Shown here: positions 9,640 to 19,058 of the stretch, one piece after another
Layout: each line of letters starts with the position of its first letter
Position numbering within the stretch: the stretch's first letter is position 1
Origin: Methanobacteriota archaeon
Lineage (GTDB): Archaea; Thermoplasmatota; DTKX01; VGTL01
Direction: 5' to 3'
Length of the DNA: 64,000 bases
NCBI GenBank assembly: GCA_016874675.1
Contig: VGTL01000007.1
Location: 1 to 64,000 of the forward strand
Made by a program: the position numbers and the translations under genes
Notes under the pieces: generated by a model
The model's database searches: none
The model's input: only the letters and a program-made list of their open reading frames with translations
What the model was told of the DNA's origin: nothing

Positions 9640-10136
9640 ATGGTCCAGGGAAATCTGCCCGTGAAGCGGATGGTGCTGTACAAGCACGGCGTGGGGTTCA
9701 TAGAGCGCGGCGGGGCCTGCGAGGGCGGCCTCGTCAAGCTGAGCTTCAAGCGCGACGAGATGGACGACGTCCTCAGGAGCCTCTCGGTGTTCGTCAGGGG
9801 CAAGGGCCAGGTGACGGGCGTGTCGTACGAGACGGCCGACGACATCTCCAAGCTCCTGGCCGAGAAGGCCATCAATGTCCCGGACAAGGAGGCGATGGTG
9901 GGGCTCCTGCGCGCGCTCCGGGGCTACCGCGTTAGGCTCTGGGTGCCGGGGGAGCAGGCCGAGGGGAAGGTGGTCGGCACGGAGGAGGTGCCCCAGATGG
10001 ACCGCTGGGCCAGGAGTCCGGCCAGATAGTCCAGGAGCAGGACCGGTTGCGCAAGAACCTGGGGGCGCTGGGCCCGAGCCAGCAGGAGGCGGGCATGCGG
10101 GGAAAGTATGTCTCCAAGCTCGGGGCGTTGGGTTGA
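9640..10136 (+). pseudogene. Internally deleted/frameshifted remnant of a DUF4139-like protein
   Basis: N-terminal LPVKRMVLYKHGVGFIERGG...LSFKRDEMDDVLRSLSVFVRGKGQVTGVSYE ends at 10029; a typical C-terminal tail ESGQIVQEQDRLRKNLGALGPSQQEAGMRGKYVSKLGALG* follows in another frame to 10136. Confidence 0.6.
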
Positions 10137-10138
10137 GC

Positions 10139-10212
10139 GGGCAGGGCGCGGGGCGCGGGGCGCGGGGCGCGGGGGGAATGTGAAGGCGCAGGGCGGGAGA
10201 CGCAAGGGGCAA
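10139..10212. repeat. Heptad-type element 2 (G-rich arm only)
   Basis: gggcagggcgcggggcgcggggcgcggggcgcggggggaatgtgaaggcgcagggcgggagacgcaaggggcaagg. Confidence 0.7.
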
Positions 10213-10214
10213 GG

Positions 10215-12158
10215 ATGACCGAGAAGAAGGACATAATCAAGGAGCTCGGCGAGGGCCAGCTCTTGCTCCCCGGGCTGGTGAACGCGGCGCTGGTCGCCAA
10301 CGACCGGGTCAAGTACTACTTCACGCTCCTGCAGACGGCGCGCTCCCGGGCGGAGCACCCCGGGCGGGAGTTCCCCGACCTCAAGGCCGAGCGCGAGACG
10401 GCCGGGGTGGACGAAAGCTTCCTGGACAACGTCGTCACCGGGACCGAGAAGGTCTCCCCGGGCAGGTACCGGCTGCCCTTTTCGTCCGACATATTCGCGG
10501 CCGTCCGGGCAGCCATGGAGGACATGGCCCGGCCCGTCCTGATGCGCGAGGGGGCCGAGACGGACGAGCTCCGCTCCCGGCTGGGCCGGCTCCTGGAAGG
10601 GCTCCCCGCCGGCGGGGACGAGCCCGTGCCCGAAGAGCTCATAATGAGGCTCACCTCCGCCGACCGCGACGCCGGCGACAGCCTCCACCTGCTCGTGATG
10701 GACCTGCACAAGCGCCTCAACGCCCTGCAGGGGGAGCTCTCCAAGGACGTCATAGACGGCGCCCGCACCTACCTGCTCGAGGAACGGGACCGGGAGCTGG
10801 TCCGATCATTCATGTCCGGCGTCAACCGGACCGCCCCGCTCAAGTTCGAGCACCCCGGCCTGGGCACCACCGCCACGCGGGCGGGCCCAAAGCTCCTGCT
10901 CCAAAACGACATCGGCACCACCGACGCCCACGTCCTCGTGGTCAACATAGAGGACTCCACGGTGTCGATAGTGTACACGGACGTCCACCTGTCCCGGCTG
11001 ATGTTCCTCCACGGCCTCCTCGAGAAGTACCCGGTCAAGTGGGAGGACACGCTCTCGAGGAGCGGCGGGGCCCGGTTCGAGTCGGGCATGTACCACCTGT
11101 CCGTCGGGCGGTTCACGGCCAAAGACCGCGACGAGCTCAAGGCGTTCCTCGCCCACTTCGGCTCCCGGCTGGTCTTCCTCATCGACTGGAACCGCGCCCG
11201 GAAGCGGTTCCGCAACTTCCTGCGCAAGAAGGACTGCATCGCCGCCCTGAGGTGGGCCGCCGACAACGATGTCGGCCACATGGGCTTCCTGAAGCTCGGC
11301 GGCGAGAAGCTCGTGTACGAGGCGCTGGAGCTTGCCGCCCGCGTCCCGCTGCGCTACGGCGAGCCGCTCTACCAGATACTCGGGCGCGAGCGCACTCTCG
11401 AGTACATACAGTGGGTGCTCAAGACCGCCACCTCGGGGCTTTTGGCAAACCGGTCGGTCCTCCTCATACAGGACGAGATAAAGGCCGAGCTTTTGCGCTA
11501 CTTCCGCTCGGCCCACCAGGGCCTCATGGAGATCTGCACCGAGCACGCCTCCGTGACGACCGAGGTGGCGACCGCGGTGCGCGACTCGCTTCTCGGAGTC
11601 CATAGGGGCGGAAGCTCCTCGTTCGTCACGCGGACCGCCAAGCGGGCCAAGCGCTGGGAGAGCCAGGCCGACGAGCTCGTGAGCAAGGTCCGGGGGCTCT
11701 CCAAGCGGGCCGAGTCCGGGCCCTTCTTCATCGCGCTCATCACCGCCGCCGACGACGCCCTGGACTACCTCGAGGAGGCCTGCTTCTTCGCCACGCTGGC
11801 GCCGTCCGGCCCGGGGTCGAAGGGCATCCACTCCGAGCTGGTCGGAATGTCCGAGCTAGCGGTCAAATCCAGCCAGGAGTTCCTCAGGGCCCTCCACGCC
11901 GCCCAGTTCGTCCAGAAGGGCTGCACCCGCGAGGAGATGCAGGACTTCCTGGAGCCGGTCGACCGGGTGCTCTCATTGGAGCGGGAATCCGACGAGGCGC
12001 TCCGCCGCACCCAGAAGACCATACTCAAGGAGAGCTCCGATTTCAAGGAGCTCTCGGTCCAGTTCGAGCTCGCCCGCAGCATCGAGGAGGCCACCAACTC
12101 CTTCATGAAGTCCGTCCACATCATGCGCGACTACATACTCGACATGGTGAACAGGTAG
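10215..12158 (+). CDS. Uncharacterised 647-aa protein with C-terminal DUF47/PhoU-like helical region
   Basis: C-terminus (VDRVLSLERESDEALRRTQKTILKES...FELARSIEEATNSFMKSVHIMRDYILDMVN) resembles DUF47/PhoU-like proteins; 9 nt upstream of the PPDK-like gene. Confidence 0.6.
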   Translation: MTEKKDIIKELGEGQLLLPGLVNAALVANDRVKYYFTLLQTARSRAEHPGREFPDLKAERETAGVDESFLDNVVTGTEKVSPGRYRLPFSSDIFAAVRAAMEDMARPVLMREGAETDELRSRLGRLLEGLPAGGDEPVPEELIMRLTSADRDAGDSLHLLVMDLHKRLNALQGELSKDVIDGARTYLLEERDRELVRSFMSGVNRTAPLKFEHPGLGTTATRAGPKLLLQNDIGTTDAHVLVVNIEDSTVSIVYTDVHLSRLMFLHGLLEKYPVKWEDTLSRSGGARFESGMYHLSVGRFTAKDRDELKAFLAHFGSRLVFLIDWNRARKRFRNFLRKKDCIAALRWAADNDVGHMGFLKLGGEKLVYEALELAARVPLRYGEPLYQILGRERTLEYIQWVLKTATSGLLANRSVLLIQDEIKAELLRYFRSAHQGLMEICTEHASVTTEVATAVRDSLLGVHRGGSSSFVTRTAKRAKRWESQADELVSKVRGLSKRAESGPFFIALITAADDALDYLEEACFFATLAPSGPGSKGIHSELVGMSELAVKSSQEFLRALHAAQFVQKGCTREEMQDFLEPVDRVLSLERESDEALRRTQKTILKESSDFKELSVQFELARSIEEATNSFMKSVHIMRDYILDMVNR

Positions 12159-12167
12159 GCTGGGCCG

Positions 12168-13796
12168 ATGGAGGGCGACCAGAACCGCTTCGCATCGTTT
12201 TGGACCGGCTCGGCCGACGCCGTATCGCGGGAGGAGTTCGGCAACAAGGCGGCCAACCTGGCCGCGATGGTCTCCCTGGGTGTTCCGGTCCCGCCGGGGT
12301 TCGCGCTGGGTGTCTCGGTGTGCGAGGACTTCCACCGCGGCCGGGGCAGGCTCCCGGCCGACGTCCCGGTCCTCCTGGGGAAGGGCATCCAGCTTTTGGA
12401 GAAGGCCACCGGCCTGAAGTTCGGCGGCCGCCGCAGGCCCCTCCTCGTCTCGGTGCGCTCGGGCGCGCCGGTCTCCTTGCCCGGGCTCATGGAGACCATC
12501 CTCAATGTCGGGCTCAACCGTGAGACCCTCCAGGGCCTCGTTTTCATGTCCGGCAACCCGCGCTTTGCACACGACTCCTACCGCAGGCTGGTGGAGGGCT
12601 TCGGCACCACGGTCTTCGGCCAGGACCCGCGCCCCTACCGGACCCTGCTCGCCCGGGCGCAGGAGAGGGAGGAGGTCCCCGACGCCACCGAGCTGGACTG
12701 GGCCACGCTCCGCGACCTGGGCTGCGAGTACGAGCGGCTGTTCCAGGCTTCCGCGGGCACCCGGTTCCCGCAGGAGGCCTTCGAGCAGCTGGGGCTCGCG
12801 ACGGCCGCGGTGCTCCGCTCCTGGAAGGGCCCGAAGGTGGAATCCTTCCGCAGGCTGGGGATGCTCAAGGGCGCCCGGGGCACAGCCGTGACTGTCCAGG
12901 CGATGGTCTTCGGCAACATGGGGCCGCGCTCGGGGGCCGGGGTCATGTTCACCCGGGACCCCTCCACCGGGGCGAGCGAGCCCATGCTGGACTTCAAGTT
13001 CGGCGTCCAGGGGGAGGACGTCGTCTCGGGCGACGCCTCGGCCGCGCCGGTCATGCTGGCGGAGGTCCTGCCGGAGGTCCACGCCGAGCTCCTGCGCACG
13101 GGCCGCCGGCTGGAGCAGCACTTCGGGGACATGCAGGACCTCGAGTTCACCGTCCAGGAGGGGAGGCTATACATCCTCCAGAGCCGTGCCGGAAAACGGG
13201 CGCCCCTTGCGGCGCTGCGCATCGCGGTCGAGATGGAGCGGGAGGGCCTGGTGCGGCCCGAGGGGGCGCTCTCGATGCTCGCCGAGGTCGACATCGGCGC
13301 CATCCGGGTCCGCCGCCCGGTATCGGAAGGGACCCCCATGGCCCGGGGGGTGCCCGCCTCGACGGGCGTCGCCTCGGGCTCGGTGGCCCTTTCCCCGGAA
13401 AGGGCGAGGAGCTCCGGCGCCTCCCGGCCGGTGATACTGGTCCGGGAGACGGCCTCGCCGGAGGACCTGCCGGGCCTGGCGGCGTCCGCCGGACTGCTCA
13501 CGGCCCGCGGGGTTCGGACCTCCCACGCGGCGGTGGTCGCCCGCCAGCTCGGGAAGGTCTGCATCGTCGACTGCGGGGCGCTCCGGATCGACGTCCAGTC
13601 CCGGCGGTGCCGGCTGGGCGAGCGGGACATCCCCGAGGGCGAGCTCATCACGCTCGACGGCAACACCGGCAACGTCTACCAGGGGAGGATAGAGGTGGTG
13701 GAGGAGACCCCGGCCGAGCTCCTGTCGGCGTACCGCTCCTGGAAGGAGGGGCGGGACCCGCCGCGCGAGGTCAGCGGGTCTTGTCCCCGTGCCTGA
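12168..13796 (+). CDS. Stand-alone PPDK N-half: ATP-grasp plus phosphohistidine domain, no PEP-binding barrel
   Basis: EFGNKAANLAAMVSLGVPVPPGF; LLVSVRSGAPVSLPGLMETILNVGLN; GTAVTVQAMVFGNMGPRSGAGVMFTRDPSTG; catalytic His motif TARGVRTSHAAVVARQLGK. Ends at 542 aa. Confidence 0.8.
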   Translation: MEGDQNRFASFWTGSADAVSREEFGNKAANLAAMVSLGVPVPPGFALGVSVCEDFHRGRGRLPADVPVLLGKGIQLLEKATGLKFGGRRRPLLVSVRSGAPVSLPGLMETILNVGLNRETLQGLVFMSGNPRFAHDSYRRLVEGFGTTVFGQDPRPYRTLLARAQEREEVPDATELDWATLRDLGCEYERLFQASAGTRFPQEAFEQLGLATAAVLRSWKGPKVESFRRLGMLKGARGTAVTVQAMVFGNMGPRSGAGVMFTRDPSTGASEPMLDFKFGVQGEDVVSGDASAAPVMLAEVLPEVHAELLRTGRRLEQHFGDMQDLEFTVQEGRLYILQSRAGKRAPLAALRIAVEMEREGLVRPEGALSMLAEVDIGAIRVRRPVSEGTPMARGVPASTGVASGSVALSPERARSSGASRPVILVRETASPEDLPGLAASAGLLTARGVRTSHAAVVARQLGKVCIVDCGALRIDVQSRRCRLGERDIPEGELITLDGNTGNVYQGRIEVVEETPAELLSAYRSWKEGRDPPREVSGSCPRA

Positions 13797-13947
13797 ACGA
13801 GTTGGCGCAGACCGGGGAGCAGAACTGGTGGTCGGCGCCGTCGACGTGCTTCTTCACCACACCCCCGGGCTTCATAAGCTTCCCGCACTTGTCGCAGGTG
13901 ACGTCCATGCTGTGGCGCATCTTGCTCATCGAGTCCTTCAAACCCAT
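13771..13947 (-). CDS. 58-aa zinc-finger protein (TRASH/YHS-like), absent from supplied ORF track
   Basis: Minus strand from ATG 13947: MGLKDSMSKMRHSMDVTCDKCGKLMKPGGVVKKHVDGADHQFCSPVCANSFRHGDKTR*; CxxC..H..CxxxC pattern; overlaps the PPDK-like 3' end by 26 bp. Confidence 0.75.
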   Translation of the reverse strand: MGLKDSMSKMRHSMDVTCDKCGKLMKPGGVVKKHVDGADHQFCSPVCANSFRHGDKTR

Positions 13948-14064
13948 CCTGTTCCGCCTCCGGGCGTTCCATCCGCTTGCGCCCTTATAAGATTTGCGCG
14001 GGGGCGACTCTCAACTCGCGACAGAAGCAATTTAAATCCTAGTTGCCGCATAGTAATATGAACC

Positions 14065-17000
14065 ATGAGGGGGAAAGGACGCGCGAGGGGTGTCTTGGAA
14101 GCGACCCTGCTTATTTCCCTGCTCCTCCCCTGCCTGGTCCTCCCGGCCGCCCCGACCGCTTCCGCCCGTGAGATCACCATCACCTCGTTCGAGGACGGGC
14201 GGACCCGTGCCGAGGTGGCGTTCGGCGCGGCCGGCACCGACCTCTCGCTGTCGATATCGATGCAGACCGGGATGCGCACCAGCTGGGCGTTCATCAACAT
14301 CAGCGGGGCGCCCTACACGGGCGGCGGGAAGGACTGCCCGCTGTCGCCCTCGCTGGACCTGGGCGCCGACGGCGAGCCCGAGTGGCGCTTCAACGGCACG
14401 GGCTACGGGGCGCTGGGCCACCAGTACCTCTTCCCGGACGGTTCGGCGTCCTTCCAGGCCGTGTTCCCGGCGGCCGGCCTAAATGATTCGATGGCCATCC
14501 GCCTGCCGGCGGGCTCCACGATTATCGACGCCTCCTTCGACCTCGTTCCCTCGGGCTTCGCGGGCCCGTCCGTGAGCGTCTCGGTGGACGTCGGCACCGA
14601 CGGCGTTGCCGACTGGAGCAACTCCACCCTTGCCGGCAAGGCTAGCGTCCCGGGCATCGCTAGCCTCATCGGGAGCTATCTTTCGGACGCGTCGCCCAGC
14701 GGTGCCGACCAGTACGGCGTCAGGTACGTCGACGTCCCGGTGCGCCTCTCCTGCGGGTCGGCCGCCACGCTCTCGGCGACCAACCTCAGCGTCCGCTACG
14801 ACGTCACGCTCACCACCACCAACCTCGCCCTCAAGCTCCTGGCCCTCGTGCCCGGCGAGCCGGGCACCGGCAACGTCAGTGTCCCGGTCAGGCTCGCCTC
14901 CGGGAGCGCCGGGAGGATAATCATCAAGGACATCGCCCTCCAGGTGCGGCCGCCGCTCCACGCGCCCGACCTCCTCGACCCCGACCCGCCCCTCTCCCCG
15001 GAGCTGTTCATCGACGAGAACCGGAGCGCCCGGTTCAGCGTGAGGGTACAGGACATCTACGGGGACCCGGTCACCCTGCAGTGGTTCCTGGACCTCGTGC
15101 CCGTCCCGGGGGAGACCGGGACCTCGTTCACGCTTCTCACCAATTACAGCTCGGCGGGACGCCACAGCGTCACGGTCACCGCGGCCAACGACCTCTCGGA
15201 GGGCTCCCTGACCTGGTGGGTCAACGTGGCGGATGTCAACCGGCCGCCGGTGATACGGGGGTTCGCTCCCCACGCGGCGACCGTCGGGGAGGGCTTCCTT
15301 CTGAATTTCAGCGTGGACGCCTACGACCCTGACGGGGGCCAAACCAGCTACGCCTGGTACCTCGACGGCGCCCGGCAGTCCGAGCCTGGCCCCACATGGA
15401 GCTACCGGCCCCAGCTGGGCGACGCCGGCTACCACGATGTGGACCTCACCGTCGGGGACGTCGGGGGCGGTTCGGCCAACCTGTCCTGGAACGTGCTGGT
15501 CAAAAAGACCAACGTGGCCCCGACGGTCGTGGACTTCTCGCCCGCCTCCGACCCGGTGGTGGCCGAGGGCCAGGCGCTCCAGTTCCGCATCGCGGCCTCG
15601 GACCCCAACGGGGACCCCCTGACCTACGAGTGGGTCCTCGACGGCTACTCGGCGGGCTTCGGGGCCACCTACAACTACACCCCGGACTTCTCGGCGGCGG
15701 GGGTCTGGGTGCTCCGGGCGCTCGTCTCCGACGGGGTCTTCACGGCCGGACGGACCTGGAACATCACGGTCACCGACGTCAACCACGCCCCCGCGGCGAG
15801 GATGGACCGGCCCCGGGAGGGCGAAGAGTACCTGGACACGGACATCATATTGCTTTCCGCCCGGAACTCGACGGACCAGGACCGCGACCCGCTCGCCTTC
15901 CGCTGGTACGACGGGGAGACTGCCATCGCCGAGGGGGTGACGGCCAACGTGAGCCTCACGCGCGGCCCCCACAGCATCCGCCTGGTCGTGGAGGACGGCA
16001 AGGGCGGCAAGGGGGAGCTTGCGGTGAACATAACCGTCCGCACGGTATCGGCCTCCACGGAGGTGAGCCTTTCCCCCGGGAAGCCCCGCGAGGGCGAGCG
16101 CATCCGCATAAAGGTGGTCGTGACCAACGAGGGCGACACCGCGATGACCAGCGTCCCCCTGGAGCTCCAGATGGACGGCGTGCGGATTGGCGGCCGGACC
16201 GTCGCCCGCATCCTCCCCGGCGACAACGCCACCGAGTTCTTCTTCTGGACCGCCGAGCCCGGCAGGCACGACCTCTCGGTCAGCGTGGGCAACCAGACCT
16301 CGGTGCTCTATGTCTCGGTCGCCCCGGGCGTGCCGGCGTTCTACTTTTGGATCCTGATGGCGCTGGGGGCGGGGCTCATCGCGATGGCGGTCTCGGCGGT
16401 GCACTTCTCCATCCAGTGGAGACGGGCCATCCGGGAAGGCATAATCGACGAGGGGAAAAGGCGCGGCCGCAGGAAGGACCAGGACCGCGGGAAGGGCCAG
16501 GAAGAGCGAAAGCCGCTTGGGTTTTTCAACATCCGGCTGGGGGCCTCGCCGTACAAGGAGCGGCCCCTCGAGATACAGACCACCATGCCCGAGGACAGGC
16601 CTCCCCAGGACAACATCCGGGAGGAGCTGACGCCGGTCCGGAGGCACTACCTGGCCCGCCAGCCGGCCCCTCCGGGGAAGGGGGGCCCCGCGCCCTCGCC
16701 CCGGGGGTCGCCCGTCACGGCGGGCCTGTTCGCCGCCAGGCGGTCCGAAAGGCCCCTGCCGCCCCCGCCCGAGGCCTCGGACGTCGAGCTGCCCGTGGCC
16801 CACCCGGCCCCGCCGGAAAGCAAGCCGTCCGTGCCATCGCCGCCGCCGAAATCGAAGGCGAAGCTCCCGCCTCCGCCCCCGCCCGGGAAGGGCCCCGCGC
16901 CGGAGGAGCCCGGGCGCGCTCCCAAGAAGCGGATGAAGGCCGTGGAGGACCGCCTGCACGACCTGGAGGGCCGGGGCATGGACATCGCCGCGCCCCGCCG

Positions 17001-17205
17001 GTTCGCGAGCCTGGCCGCCTCGTTCTTCAAGGGCGGCAACGTGGCCAAGGCCGACCAGTACCTCGCCAAGGCCGAGGCGAAGCTGGACGAGCTGGAGAAG
17101 GAGGCCCGACCGGCGAAGGCGGAGGGGCCCACCTGCCGCAAGTGCGGGGCCGAGGTCGACCCGGCCTGGATCGTGTGCCCGGAGTGCGAGGCGATGCTGA
17201 AATGA
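14065..17205 (+). CDS. Secreted Ig/PKD-like multi-domain protein with one TM and a cytosolic Pro-rich/coiled-coil/zinc-ribbon tail
   Basis: Signal peptide; repeated Ig-like domains (VNRPPVIRGFAPHAATVGEGF...); CARDB-like domain; TM FYFWILMALGAGLIAMAVSAVHF; C-terminal CRKCGAEVDPAWIVCPECEAMLK. Confidence 0.82.
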   Translation: MRGKGRARGVLEATLLISLLLPCLVLPAAPTASAREITITSFEDGRTRAEVAFGAAGTDLSLSISMQTGMRTSWAFINISGAPYTGGGKDCPLSPSLDLGADGEPEWRFNGTGYGALGHQYLFPDGSASFQAVFPAAGLNDSMAIRLPAGSTIIDASFDLVPSGFAGPSVSVSVDVGTDGVADWSNSTLAGKASVPGIASLIGSYLSDASPSGADQYGVRYVDVPVRLSCGSAATLSATNLSVRYDVTLTTTNLALKLLALVPGEPGTGNVSVPVRLASGSAGRIIIKDIALQVRPPLHAPDLLDPDPPLSPELFIDENRSARFSVRVQDIYGDPVTLQWFLDLVPVPGETGTSFTLLTNYSSAGRHSVTVTAANDLSEGSLTWWVNVADVNRPPVIRGFAPHAATVGEGFLLNFSVDAYDPDGGQTSYAWYLDGARQSEPGPTWSYRPQLGDAGYHDVDLTVGDVGGGSANLSWNVLVKKTNVAPTVVDFSPASDPVVAEGQALQFRIAASDPNGDPLTYEWVLDGYSAGFGATYNYTPDFSAAGVWVLRALVSDGVFTAGRTWNITVTDVNHAPAARMDRPREGEEYLDTDIILLSARNSTDQDRDPLAFRWYDGETAIAEGVTANVSLTRGPHSIRLVVEDGKGGKGELAVNITVRTVSASTEVSLSPGKPREGERIRIKVVVTNEGDTAMTSVPLELQMDGVRIGGRTVARILPGDNATEFFFWTAEPGRHDLSVSVGNQTSVLYVSVAPGVPAFYFWILMALGAGLIAMAVSAVHFSIQWRRAIREGIIDEGKRRGRRKDQDRGKGQEERKPLGFFNIRLGASPYKERPLEIQTTMPEDRPPQDNIREELTPVRRHYLARQPAPPGKGGPAPSPRGSPVTAGLFAARRSERPLPPPPEASDVELPVAHPAPPESKPSVPSPPPKSKAKLPPPPPPGKGPAPEEPGRAPKKRMKAVEDRLHDLEGRGMDIAAPRRFASLAASFFKGGNVAKADQYLAKAEAKLDELEKEARPAKAEGPTCRKCGAEVDPAWIVCPECEAMLK

Positions 17206-17334
17206 GGGCGCAAGGCGCAGGGCGCAAGGGAAGGCACGAGGGGCAAGGGTCAAGGATGAGCGAGGCAAACGGTCCGTAGATCCCCTTGACCCTTGCGCCT
17301 TGTCCCGTGCGCCTCAAGCCCTGCGCCTTGCGCC
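17206..17334. repeat. Heptad-type hairpin element 3, between convergent stop codons
   Basis: gggcgcaaggcgcagggcgcaagg... / ...ccttgacccttgcgccttgtcccgtgcgcctcaagccctgcgccttgcgcc; fills the whole gap between TGA (17203-17205) and TAA (17337-17335). Confidence 0.88.
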
Positions 17335-18042
17335 TTACTGGATGTACCGCCCCACCTTCTCCTGCCTCTGGGCCCGCAGGTTCTCGAGCTCCTCCTCGAA
17401 GGAGCGCGTGTCCTCCGAACTGATGAACTCGCCCATCGAGCGCGAGAGGCAGTCGATGCGCCCGATGGTCTCCGAGAAGTCGTTGAACGCCTCGTTCACG
17501 CGGCGGTCGACCTCGCGCATGGTGGAGACGGTGGCGAGGACGGAGGCGTAGCCCTCGAGGGCGTTCGCGAACAGGGTGTTCTCCTGCCTGACGAGCCGGA
17601 GGAGCTCGGAGGGCCTTCGCCGGGCGGCCTCCATCCTCCCGCCCAGGACCGAAAGAAGCCTGCGGCCCGCGGCGAGCTCCCTTGTGCAGTCGTCGGTCGC
17701 GGCCGCGCAGCGGTCCCTGAACTCCGCGTAGCGGGTGCGGAGGCCCTCGAACGCGCCCTCCAGCGACGAGTGGACGTTGCTCAGCGAGTTGTGCATCTCC
17801 ACAAGACGCGGGACGACGGTCTCGGCGCCCCGGCCGCTGCTTTGGGACATCCGGGCGAGCGCCCCGAGCTGGGTGGCCAGGCTCTCGAGCACCTTCCGGG
17901 AGGACTCGAGCCTCCGCTCGAAGTCGTCGATTCCCGCCAGGAGCTCCCTGGCCTCCCCGGTCGAGACGCCCGCCGGCCGGGCCGGCCGGCCCCCGGCTCC
18001 GTCCGCCGCCTTCGCGGCTGCGTTGGGGCGCGCTCCGGGCAT
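17335..18042 (-). CDS. Predicted coiled-coil cytosolic protein
   Basis: 235 aa, heptad-rich helical sequence, no recognised family. Confidence 0.6.
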   Translation of the reverse strand: MPGARPNAAAKAADGAGGRPARPAGVSTGEARELLAGIDDFERRLESSRKVLESLATQLGALARMSQSSGRGAETVVPRLVEMHNSLSNVHSSLEGAFEGLRTRYAEFRDRCAAATDDCTRELAAGRRLLSVLGGRMEAARRRPSELLRLVRQENTLFANALEGYASVLATVSTMREVDRRVNEAFNDFSETIGRIDCLSRSMGEFISSEDTRSFEEELENLRAQRQEKVGRYIQ

Positions 18043-18049
18043 CGGCGCC

Positions 18050-18946
18050 TCAGCCCCCGAGGCGCGCCTCGAGCACCTGGTCGGTCGTGAACCCCTGAAG
18101 GGAAAGGTAGTGCGCGGCGCAGTCCACCAGAGCCTCCAGCGGAACGAGCCCCACGACCTCGCTGCGGTGCACCCTCACCCCGGCCCGCCCGGCCTCGGCC
18201 CTCACGGCCTCGAAGGCGGCGGCGATGCCGGTCCGCCTGAAGTCGACCAGGTTCATCGAGACCTGGACCATGCCCTTGCCGGAAAGCTCCAGCCCCAGGG
18301 CGCGCACCGCCGGGAGGCCGCCGTCCTTCTCGCGCACCTTCCTGGCGATGGCCTTGGCGACGTCGAGCCGGTCGGTCTCGAGGTCGACGTTGTAGGCGAT
18401 GAGGGGCGGGCGCGCCCCGACGATGGTGGCCCCGGCAGTGGGGTGCATGCGGGGCTCACCGACGTCGGGCCTCCAGGCCGGCTCGGAGATGTTGAGCTTG
18501 CGGCCCTCGTACTCGCCCCGCCGGACGTCGGGGAGGCTCCGGCGCGCCGGCGACAGGGCGGCCTCCTCGTAGAAATAGACGGGGACGCGCAGCCTCTCCC
18601 AGAGCTCCCGGCCGGCCTGGCGCGCAAGCTCCACCGTCTCGGCCATCGTGATGCCAAGGATGGGGACGAAGGGCAGGACGTCCAGGGCGCCCAGGCGCGG
18701 GTGCTCCCCCCGGTGCCTCTCCATGTCGATGAGCCCCACGGCCACCCCGGCCGCGTCGAGGGCGGCGTGCTTGACCGCCGCCGGCTCCCCGACGAACGTG
18801 AAGACGGAGCGGTTGTGGTCCCGGTCGTATTCCATGTCCAGGAGCTTGACGCCCGGCACGGCGCGTATCGCCGAGGCTATCTTCTCGAGCACCTCCGGCC
18901 GGCGCCCCTCGCTGAAGTTGGGCACGCACTCGACGAGCTGGGTCAT
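18050..18946 (-). CDS. ftcD: Glutamate formiminotransferase
   Basis: MTQLVECVPNFSEGRRPEVLEKI..DHNRSVFTFVGEP...HRGEHPRLGALDVLPFVP; TATA-like ctttataaat upstream. Confidence 0.93.
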   Translation of the reverse strand: MTQLVECVPNFSEGRRPEVLEKIASAIRAVPGVKLLDMEYDRDHNRSVFTFVGEPAAVKHAALDAAGVAVGLIDMERHRGEHPRLGALDVLPFVPILGITMAETVELARQAGRELWERLRVPVYFYEEAALSPARRSLPDVRRGEYEGRKLNISEPAWRPDVGEPRMHPTAGATIVGARPPLIAYNVDLETDRLDVAKAIARKVREKDGGLPAVRALGLELSGKGMVQVSMNLVDFRRTGIAAAFEAVRAEAGRAGVRVHRSEVVGLVPLEALVDCAAHYLSLQGFTTDQVLEARLGG

Positions 18947-19058
18947 GCGTATCGGTGGATGGAACGACGGACGGATTTATAAAGTTGGTTAGGGGGCCGC
19001 GCGTTCAGGTTGGTCGGGGGGACGCCGGGGGAGCTCTGTCGAGGGGATGTGTCGGGCG

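Noticed and set aside
18961-19058. Possible small RNA or ORF between ftcD and the propeller gene
   Set aside because: Only a TATA-like box for ftcD is recognisable; no coding or structural signal.
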